A stretch of DNA of 64,000 nucleotides from contig NC_088322.1 in the NCBI RefSeq assembly GCF_910592395.1, positions 990,001-1,054,000 on the forward strand. The letters are read 5' to 3'. This document shows, piece by piece, positions 56,301 through 64,000 of the stretch. The stretch comes from Lineus longissimus. Lineage: Eukaryota; Nemertea; Pilidiophora; Heteronemertea; Lineidae. How positions within the stretch are numbered: position 1 is the stretch's first letter; the number at the start of each line of letters is the position of its first letter. A program made the position numbers and the translations under genes. The notes under the pieces were generated by a model, which saw only the letters and a program-made list of their open reading frames with translations, was not told where the DNA came from and ran no database searches.

Positions 56301-56843
56301 GTCGAGCACTGAGAGAACGTAACAGTACTTCATGTCGTCTATTTCTACGGGCATGTTTAAGAAGTTCACAAGGTCCATTTGGATCCGGGCCATCACTGAT
56401 TTTGCCAGAACAGGCCGAAGCGGAGCTTTGTTGGAGAAGAGAGGTTTTCGGCTCTGACTCCCTTTCATTTTTGCAAGATATCGACGCACAAGCTTTTCTC
56501 CCATCGCACAGTATTGCCTGGATATAACGGCGGATAGTTTCTTGGCAGCGAGTCCTTTATATTGGCCAAAGAAATACCTGACTATAGGCTCAATTTCTGA
56601 TACCCTCGGAACTATCCTATGTCCACCGACTTCCACAATTCTTTCCTCGTCGTTCCCATTTAGCAGATTGGTTTTTCTCATGATTCGGTACCTGCCAGAA
56701 ATCTTCTTCTGGTATGCTTTCATTTCCACAGGCATTGAAAGTTCCCGCCATCGTACGTCTTCCGACAGAAAACGATACAACTCCTTGTAAACGTCATCAT
56801 CGATCGGGTAAACAGACGAACTCCGAGGCTGCTTTGCACTGTC
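53386..56843 (-). CDS. Ginger integrase-OTU transposase, at least 4 exons
   Basis: Exons on the minus strand: 56843-56085, 55812-55668, 55410-55274, 54908-53386, all with acceptor pyrimidine tracts and matching phases. Exon 1 has the zinc/HTH-like and integrase core (Asp in RIQMDLVNF, Asp in IIHCDNGGEFKKM, YHPQTQGK). The catalytic Glu is at the start of exon 2 (VERVQRTW). Exon 3 is very acidic. Exon 4 has an SH3-like part (VYAVGDKVLVRIQ). It then has an OTU cysteine protease domain with Asp and Cys in EIEGDGNCMFAALVDQ and His in LFELHYTSLEE, and a C-terminal domain I do not recognise (NHWLFGITGASMLWARDAQ). The upstream 5' exon was not found. The last codons are replaced by the CR1 tail. Confidence 0.85.
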
Positions 56844-57032
56844 CTGAAAAAGCGATGAAAAAGTTATAGCAGTTGAAAATGCTCCGTGAAAGGAAAACTT
56901 CCCATCCATCTCATCATTGAGCTGTATCTGCCCTGCAAATTAAGGGGTCGGATGTATTGGTTATGGCAGTGTAAAGTGCCGTATTCGAATGAAATGGACA
57001 GGGCCATTGTGCATACCACTCGTCAGACAGAC

Positions 57033-57620
57033 ACATCAGCGAAGTATTTGACCACGGTGGCCTTGGAAAGTAGGTCAAATTGGTCAAAATTGGACTGAGG
57101 TGATGTGTAGCCTTATTACATACCGATGATGAAAGTTTTGCAAAGATCCAGCCATTCTTATTAGTTCAGCAGATATAGCCCTTTTTACCGTTTTCGGTTT
57201 AAACCACCTGGTGGCCAAACGAATAATCAGACCACACCGAAATTTGGTGTCCAAGGTCATTTCACTAAGAGGTACAATTGTACCAAATTTCAAGTCAATA
57301 GCATCATTAGTTGCGAAATGTGCCAATAACGGTTATTTTACGCTATTTGACCTCAGCTGTGACCTTGAAAAGTAGGTCAACTCAAAAACCCGTGTGATAT
57401 GTCATGTATCGTCATTAGATGTACCTTTGATAAAAATTTGGCGATGATCGAGCCCTTATTTAAGGAGATATAGCACTTTTTGTGTTTTCGGTTTAAGCCA
57501 CCTTGTGGCCAAACGAAGAATCAGACCGGACCGAAATTTTGTCTTTAAGGTCCCATTACATAGGGGTACAGATGTACCAAGTCAATGGCTCCAGTAGTTA
57601 CGAAACGTGCCCTGCTAAGA
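57033..57620. repeat. Two diverged tandem units of about 290 bp
   Basis: Both carry ccttgaaaagtaggtcaa-like text, a ttttcggtttaaaccacct(g)gtggccaaacg-like core and a final agttacgaaacgtgcc-like end. The second ends in (gac)n and gcttacctctctgagaggta. This is a MITE-like family inside the Ginger, upstream of its gene. Confidence 0.65.
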
Positions 57621-58383
57621 GACGACGGACGACGACGGACGACGGACGCTTCGCCAATGCAAAAGCTTACCTCTCTGAGAGGTAAGAAAATGCATCTCGG
57701 TTGTTTAGGCCTCAGGATCAACCTTAGGCCTATAGAGCCTAAATGTTTAGAGAAATTAAAAAGACTCCTTCCCCCGGAGAACCTTTGCGGGTGGCTATTT
57801 TCAGGTGAATTTCAGCCCTCCCCTTTCCAGGCCGACTTTTTTAATAGAATTTTTGAAAATACATGTAGGCCTATGTACCCTCTCCCGTGACAAGTGTCTG
57901 AAGATGACTACCTTTTTTTCCAGGAGGCCCAGCGTCGATTTATTAACATCAACCTCTAGCAGTAGGCCTAGGCCGGGGCTTGGACTGCTCCAACACTGCC
58001 TATCCAGCCTAGCATGGGATAGCGCATTTACCTTCGGCCCTATCTGCTGTCAAAAAGCGTGTATTTTGTGCCACCTTGCACGAGCACAGAGACTGTGCAG
58101 AGTACACCTTACCCGGTTACAGGTACATATCAATGTATGTCACTGACCCAAGCACATCGATGTGGCCATTGAGGGTATCATCAGCAACTCATTTTGCTAA
58201 GTCAACGAACTTCTTAGAACAGACGCATTAGAATAATCAGTGAACCAATGCATGTACGTACCGTGCCGGAACCGGCCAACCCCAATTCACAATGACAAAA
58301 GATAACCGAAGAAAGTATAAGGAATGATCGCAACATCTTGACTCGCACGTGTATCGAAACTGTATACAAAGTTTCGCTTTCAA
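57621..58383. other. Ginger interior upstream of the integrase gene
   Basis: No exon could be supported. It presumably holds the promoter and any untranslated first exon. The phrase taggcctaggcc near 57961 is locally GC-rich. Confidence 0.4.
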
Positions 58384-58529
58384 AGTTGGCATATTAGACT
58401 TGGAACAAACCGTTCACCCGGTAGAGACATCTTGCGGCTGAATACTTATCTATCTCCATCAGAGTTGGCATATTGAAGTTGGAATCATGTCCATCAGAGT
58501 TGGCACTATTATAGAGTTGGAGCGTAACA
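58384..58529. repeat. Right TIR of the Ginger element
   Basis: Reverse complement of 50298-50443, with a few substitutions. Confidence 0.9.
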
Positions 58530-58757
58530 CAGGCCAACACGCCATCAACGCGTGTGTTATAATGGGCATAGGCGTATACATGCGATTAAATTTCAGACAG
58601 TAGTCATACCAAACGGGTTGATTACGCATCTGTATGGTCCACTGGAAGGGCGTCGACAAGATTGCGCTTTGCTTCGTATGAGTGGACTGATGGAGCAAAT
58701 GGAGGCTAGAGATCTCACTGATAGGAATGGCCTGCCATTTGCAATATACGGCGATCC

Positions 58758-58920
58758 TGTGACAGCGGATATAGTCCCCCTGGAGTCATAGTCCGGTAGC
58801 ATTGTATTTAACCAATTAAGCAGCATGATCTATTGTACCGCTAACCCTAACCAAAACATTTAGCAATACGGGCTATTGTTACACGGACTATCAGCCCTAG
58901 GACTACTATCCCCGCCACAC
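58758..58920. mobile_element. About 163-bp MITE in the Harbinger copy 2 transposase
   Basis: Imperfect inverted ends: tgtgacagcggatatagtcc, and a mirror beginning gtgtggcggggatagtagtc. It interrupts a codon region that is continuous in copy 1 (gatc|cggctt). The target duplication is at most 1-2 bp. Confidence 0.7.
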
Positions 58921-59342
58921 CGGCTTATCCCATTTGAAGGTATCTGTCGAGTCCATTCAGAGGAGCAAACCTGTGTGCCGCAGAAGAAGAATTCAACAGG
59001 AGAATGTCCTCTGTCCGCCAATACGTGGAATGGGAGTTCGGAAATTTGGTGCGAAACAACGCGTTTTTGGACTTTAGGAAAAATTTAAAAGTACTGTTGT
59101 CTCCAGTAGCCAAGTATTACTTGGTAGGTGCTCTTCTGGTCAACTGTCGTACATGTGTCTATGGCAATCAGACGAGTCAGTACTTTCAACTGGACCCTCC
59201 AACTTTAGAGAACTATTTAGCCTGAACTTTGCGTTGTAAATGTAGAGAAAATATTTGAATTGTGCAAATTACAGACGAAAAGTCCAAATTTATTCTGCGA
59301 GTAATTATTTATTTGTCAAATCTTACATCGTGCGAGCAGCAT

Positions 59343-59976
59343 CTAATTTTTGTTTTTGGCCAACGCCATCATCATTTCCATCATTTGCTGATCCCTCTGG
59401 ATCCTCGCCTCTCTTTCCTTCGTTTCTACTTCGAAACGCTCTTTTTCAAAGGAAAGTTTATCTTTTAGATACGTCACGTACTCTGCAGAATCAGTTCGAC
59501 GCTTCTTCGTTGCCGGCTTGGTGGTGCAATTCGCAGCTGCAAAAAGAATAGTGTACCCGCCGTTTAATGCAGAGTGGGGTTATGTTACATGTAATACAAT
59601 GAACATATTGTCAATCAGTAGCTGCCATTAAAGCGAGTTTCATACTTTCGTGAAGAAGAAAAAGTTATTCTTACCTTTCTTTCCATGATGTTCGAGATTT
59701 TCATCAGCTCCGTCCAACTCACGATCAAAACCATCCGCGTGTTCTTCCGGATCGTCTCTTACTTTCAGCGTCTCCATAGCAGCCTGGCGTATTTGTCGTC
59801 CCTGGGCTTCCTTGAGATCGGGTTTTTCTTCCTGCTCCGCTCTTAGCCACATTTGTGTTACACTGCAATGTTTCAGTGTTTAAGATATACTTACGCTCTA
59901 AGAGATTTCAACTCGTCCTTCGTATGAGCCTCTTGGAGAGTTTTCACCCTATCCTTGCATGTCCGGAGAGTGACAA
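59343..59976 (-). pseudogene. Harbinger copy 2 Myb/SANT-like partner, internally deleted
   Basis: Matches copy 1 exons 3 and 2 and part of exon 1 on the minus strand. A deletion removes the exon 2 start and most of intron 1 (junction near 59845). The first two thirds of exon 1, with the right subterminal region, are lost at 59978. Confidence 0.85.
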
Positions 59977-59989
59977 AGTACTCTCTAAT

Positions 59990-60284
59990 TTCTGGACTTA
60001 GTCATTTTCCGCACATTCAGAATCGGACAGTTAAATGGGAGAATAGAGTAGCTCATAGAATGACACTATTTCCACTTATAAACTTCATTTCGGAAAATGT
60101 TTATCAAAATGTCCTTTTGAAAAACTGGATGGAAGATAGTTTATTAAAGAATTTGTGTGACAATCCGTATAATCCGTTTAATCTTCAGCAAGGAATATCG
60201 ATGTCGACTAAAAGCAATGTCGATTTTCGATTTTTACGATACTCGTACAGAGATTGCTGGAACTCAGATGACTCGACTCGTTGA
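59990..60284 (+). pseudogene. Plus-strand coding sequence, last piece after Harbinger copy 2
   Basis: Continues the frame of 49377-49479 in phase: SGLSHFPHIQNRTVKWENRV, then MTLFPLINFISENVYQNVLL and LKNLCDNPYNPFNLQQGISM, ending in TGA at 60282-60284. About 98 open codons with good composition. A duplicated actcgtacagagat motif lies at the end (about 60241 and 60292). The product is not recognised. It may be a host exon or part of an older element. Confidence 0.45.
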
Positions 60285-63200
60285 CGATATATACTCGTAC
60301 AGAGATCGTTGCAACTCAGATAAAGTTCGTATTTACTACTCACATACTAGAGTATTCGTTGCTACTCGCCCACCAACAATGATGAAAAATGATCTTGGTC
60401 ATACAATCCGGCACAAAATTCGGTCGGAGTGATAAAAAATTTCACTTTTTCACACACAAGAAGTGAATTTCCATGTACATGTTGTACTCTTCTGCTCATG
60501 TGACGTGCCTATTGTAGTTCTGACGAAATAAACTCACAAAAAAACAGTCTCTTAAACCAAGGGTTACGATTTCTTCTTCATTCTACTTCAGGAAATGAAA
60601 TGGACATTTCGGACAATCAAATTATAGCACAAATCAAGGAGAAAATGATGAAAAACATGGCCTCTTTCTAATACAAGGTTTTACAAAACTGGTGCTGCAC
60701 TAATACACTCATCAACTAAACTTTAACTCAATATTCTTCACCTTTTGTAACTTTGAATTAACACCGCAATCGGCTGAAGAAAAAAACAAAAATTCACAGA
60801 TTTTCGATCCTTTTCGCATGCCTATTGATAAAGTAACCAAGCTGTAAGCAATGTATACTTCTTTGTGCTCATGCGTTACCAAATACAACATCTTGAAATT
60901 TTGATTGAACGTCTGTCGACCAAAGCGCTGGTTTAAAGGAGTGTTGGCTTGATTTTTCTACAGATAGTGATATTGCGGCCAAAGAAAGGCGCATGTTACA
61001 GAGTACATGAATGAACGTGTGCATCAAATGCACGAGTTAAAAAAAGTATTTAGAAAAAAGGCTACAGGATGTTTTTTTCAAATTTGAAATATGGACGACA
61101 TGCATATGAAAAGAGTAACGCTAATTCAGATTACCAATTTGCATCATTAGTGTTGTTATGTTGTAAATCGGCAACCCGAAATTAACGTTACTCTCTACCT
61201 ATGCATGTTGTCCGTATTTTTTAATTTAAAAAAATCCTATAGCGTTTCTTTCTAAATACTTAAAAAACAACTCCTTGTGCATGCACACGTTTATTCCTGT
61301 TCAAAAAGCATGCACCACTATTTGGGAGCAAATCCACCGAAACGCCAACGCGAACGCATGTCACATTGTTCGATTTCCTTACAAGAGCTCGAACAAGGGG
61401 ATAGGCGTTGTGCGTTTTGGAGGCTTTGCGAAATACTAATACATGTACTTGGTAAACACTCGTATCTTAGCGAATCCCTCTACGTGAATACAGCTTCAAC
61501 TACCTATTCGAATTCTGATGTTTCGAGAACTGAAATATAAACCCATAGCTCTTCCTTTATTCCCTTGGGGACATAATGCGCAAGATTCACGCTTAGATAT
61601 CGGAACTGATCTGGGAAAAGCCGCCTGGATCGTATGACACGCGGAGGCATATGCATGTAGCATTGAGAGAAACTGTTTGAATGTGTCTAGATGGTCGAAA
61701 AGATATAAATGATTTAGTGCATTCAGGAATGTTTTTTAGTCATTATCCACTATGTACATGTGGTAAACATGGCATGACCTAAATTATGTCAGGAGAGGTA
61801 CTGCATGACTTTACTGAAAGACGGGGGACTATTCGCCACGCGCGTTTAAGGCAATGCCGACTAAAGATAGACCCATTCTCACGCGTTATTGATACTTGAA
61901 ATGCGGTTCTTGACACTGCTGGTAAAGATTGTGTTCGACACCACAGCAACTTATACTCGCACATGTATTTCATGCTTTCGTCGTCATCAATTTTTTTTGG
62001 ACGACTGTCATTCGTCCGTGACCTTTAACATCAAAATAATGTTTCTTAAAGTAATAGGCGGCTTTTTATTGCAGTATATTTGTTCTTCTTCAGGTTCATC
62101 AGTAAATTATTTTTCCAATTTTGTTTCAGCTCTTAGATAGTCGAAAACGCGTTATTCGTTATTTCTAGTACGCCCAAGTCCTGGCACGAAAGACGTCCTT
62201 TCCCGCCTCGTGAGTGCACACCGAGATCCGAGTTCACGCCACCCCGCTCTTTAGACGCAAAGTCATTACTATTTCTACCGTCGCAGTTGCGGGGTAATCA
62301 AACGCCATCAGCGTGCCTTCGAAAAAAATGATATCAGCACCAAGACGTCACAGGGTAGATCCTAACTCCAGGACACGTCTTACTGGTGCACCTTTCCACG
62401 TTGAAAGAGAGAGAGCGGGGAGAGCTAACTGGGGTCAAATCGGAGTCTACATCGGAAAAGCGTGATAATTCAGTCAAATTTTGAAATTTTCCTTTTTTGT
62501 GCAATCTGTTGAAGGAAACTACTTCAGTAGAATAGGAGGTGACTGGGCAGCCGACAGTTTGGTAATGATACCCTTAATATGCCAATGGTCCTTTAAGCCT
62601 GTCAGCACAATTGGGTCCATCATGCTTATGGCGTATTTTAACTTGGTCGCTAGGAGCTGCTAGGAAGACATTACAAGCTGGTACGATCTCAGAAGACGCT
62701 TTAGTCTTCTTTTCATGGTAAATTGCATCATTTCCAAAAGCATTGCAGCAAAATGTTGTGCCTTTTTACCTGAACGCAACTAATTTGCTGATGTGAGGAT
62801 TGTAAGATAAAATCTTGATTGTCCGTTCCGCTCCAAAAGGTTTATTCCCATTTCGCCATTTCCCACTTCGCCAGTTTCCTATTTCACCCGTTTTCCATTT
62901 CGCCATCTTCTCCACAATCCTCTTCAAATGTTGACTCTTCCATGTCAGCTATTATACATAAGTCTCCACTTTCACCACTACTTTAAACCCACTTCGAGTT
63001 CCACCATAGAACCAACTATATGTTAAATTTCTAATTCGAATGATCGTTGGGATAACTTAAGTGTCAATCCACGGTTAGACCATGCAAAAGGTGCTGAGGT
63101 GGTGGTTAACAGTATTCAATGAAATTTGGTGGAGAGATACATATAACCAAATGATGAAAGACTGTAGGATATGAGCCGAAACCATTCACTAATTACCGAG

Positions 63201-64000
63201 TAATTAACAAAAATCTTAATTTGGCTGTCTAATTGCCTTATTTCATAGAATTTCAATGGTGCATTTTGAGCAACCCGCTGACGAACACCGTGAAACCTAG
63301 AAAACTATTCCTTTGCAGGAAACTATATTCTAATATGGACTATCTATGTATAGGAGTTCATGAAATATACCCCCCCCCCCCCCCATTGAGGGATAAAGGG
63401 ACGAATTGTTACCCCTACCCCCAAACATGGATTTGTGGGTTGGCAGGTGTCAGGTGTCATAACTATTTATCCACAGGGACTTAAATCACGGGACCTCCTG
63501 GAAATTATTAGGCATGACCAGCACTTTCAGGAACAGAAATAAAAAAAATGTTCACAAATCCCGTTTGTGAGTTGGGACCACGTGAACACAACCAATTTTC
63601 GACCATTTTCCCTGGTGCTGCCACCTGTTGGTAATGCATTAAACTACAGCACCACAAATCAAATAATGGGTGAAGCAAAAAAGCAATCCTATGCTTTCTC
63701 TAAACTCGACCTGAAATTAGTTAAACTAATTCGTTGTCCAACAAAGTTTAATTGAACATTATAATGTATATACTTTTATTTCGACAGAACCCTAAACTAT
63801 CCTGAACTTCAATGCTCCGGTATCGTCGAATTAACAAGCTTTTGGCAAAGTACTAACATCACTTTATGGTTAGAAAAATAAGATATTATTGTACACATGT
63901 AGCGAAGGAAAGTTCCGTTGACAGGTGTGGATGTAGATGACGAATGTGATAACTTAAGTGATGACGTAAAACTGAAAGAAGAAAGTGTAAGACATAATAA
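60285..64000. other. Mostly non-coding end of window
   Basis: No supported gene. Short ORFs at 61277, 61889, 62481, 63233 and 63567 lack domains and splice context. A C-run of about 16 lies at 63371-63384. A stretch with repeated atttcgcca motifs lies at about 62850-62910. Confidence 0.45.
61005..61300. repeat. Foldback MITE, arms about 110 bp
   Basis: The left arm (about 61009-61121) and right arm (about 61185-61297) are reverse complements with scattered mismatches; for example agtatttagaaaaaaggcta and its mate ending gtttctttctaaatactt. The loop is about 63 bp. Confidence 0.75.

Larger units (their letters stand above)
50298..58529. mobile_element. Ginger-type DNA transposon with integrase-OTU gene
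   Basis: Terminal inverted repeats of about 146 bp begin tgttacgctccaactctata at 50298 and mirror at 58529. They are flanked by the 5-bp duplication CAGGC (50293-50297, 58530-58534), inside the Harbinger copy 2 transposase. TGTTA ends, a 4-5-bp target duplication, and a retroviral-type integrase with an OTU domain are known traits of Ginger elements (transposons related to Gypsy integrases). The coding gene lies on the minus strand. A CR1-type LINE landed at its 3' end. Confidence 0.92.
49772..59225 (+). pseudogene. Harbinger copy 2 transposase, split twice
   Basis: The first part (49772-50297) matches copy 1 from MDLLQMAVEEEDEDLLYILF through the first catalytic Asp (GFVDGAVRPICR). The frame resumes at 58530 with the CYNGHRRIHAIKF segment and the second Asp (AIYGDP), is cut again at 58758, and finishes at 58921-59225 with RRMSSVRQYVEWEFGNL and ENYLA. 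Each break coincides with an insertion, not with point decay. Confidence 0.9.
49483..59986. mobile_element. PIF/Harbinger transposon copy 2, split by Ginger
   Basis: Same family as copy 1 in opposite orientation. The left end agagagtattcgcacacgta (49483) is intact. The right end keeps only tactctct (to 59986), because a deletion joins the Myb-like gene directly to the terminus. AAT flanks both ends (49480-49482, 59987-59989). Inside are the Ginger at 50298-58529 and a small MITE at 58758-58920. Confidence 0.9.

Noticed and set aside
1-64000. tRNA, rRNA, riboswitch or bacterial-style operons
   Set aside because: No cloverleaf, rRNA core or prokaryotic gene layout was recognised by reading. 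A tRNAscan or Rfam search would be decisive.

Overview
The window looks like nuclear DNA of an invertebrate animal, probably marine. It has GT-AG introns, a Ly6/three-finger gene, and many BEL/Pao, CR1-type, PIF/Harbinger, Ginger and Polinton-type elements, microsatellites and foldback MITEs. No rRNA, tRNA, operon or CRISPR was recognised, and the phylum cannot be named from the sequence. Most bases belong to transposable elements nested inside each other. Host coding sequence survives only as short exons.

Layout. (a) 1-8.4 kb: a Ty3/Gypsy-like gag/protease relic, an unrecognised ORF with an internal duplication, the last two exons of an uncharacterised metazoan gene family (4341-4984, + strand), one orphan terminal exon (6923-7072), and tandem and foldback repeats. 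(b) 8.4-33.3 kb: two minus-strand exons of one apparent Ly6/three-finger protein gene (8406-8621 and 33186-33310) flank a 24,564-bp intron. That intron is almost entirely a decayed Polinton-type element (about 8896-32983) with protein-primed DNA polymerase B remains. Inside it sit a BEL/Pao element (21104-29170, TSD CTAAT) and an apparently intact Harbinger (29568-32849, TSD AAT). (c) 33.3-45.5 kb: a perfect 257-bp-period duplication, a degraded mobile-element coding block (+ strand), and a 36-bp minisatellite that encodes an Asp/Gly/Ser repeat protein on the minus strand. A second BEL/Pao (37571-45386, TSD CCGTC) separates the array from its signal-peptide-bearing N-terminus. (d) 45.7-60.3 kb: fragments of one plus-strand coding sequence are separated by two Harbinger elements (45833-49373, TSD TAA; 49483-59986, TSD AAT). 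The second was itself split by a Ginger DNA transposon (50298-58529, TSD CAGGC) that encodes a retroviral-type integrase fused to an OTU protease domain and carries a truncated CR1-type retrotransposon. (e) 60.3-64 kb: mainly non-coding, with one foldback MITE.

How the parts work together. The Harbingers each pair a DDE transposase with a MADF/Myb-like partner. In the element at 45833 the two genes interdigitate on opposite strands, each with an exon inside the other's intron. The BEL elements are gag-protease-RT-RNaseH-integrase polyproteins between short LTRs. Insertion order can be read from target-site duplications, so this window records at least three independent nests.
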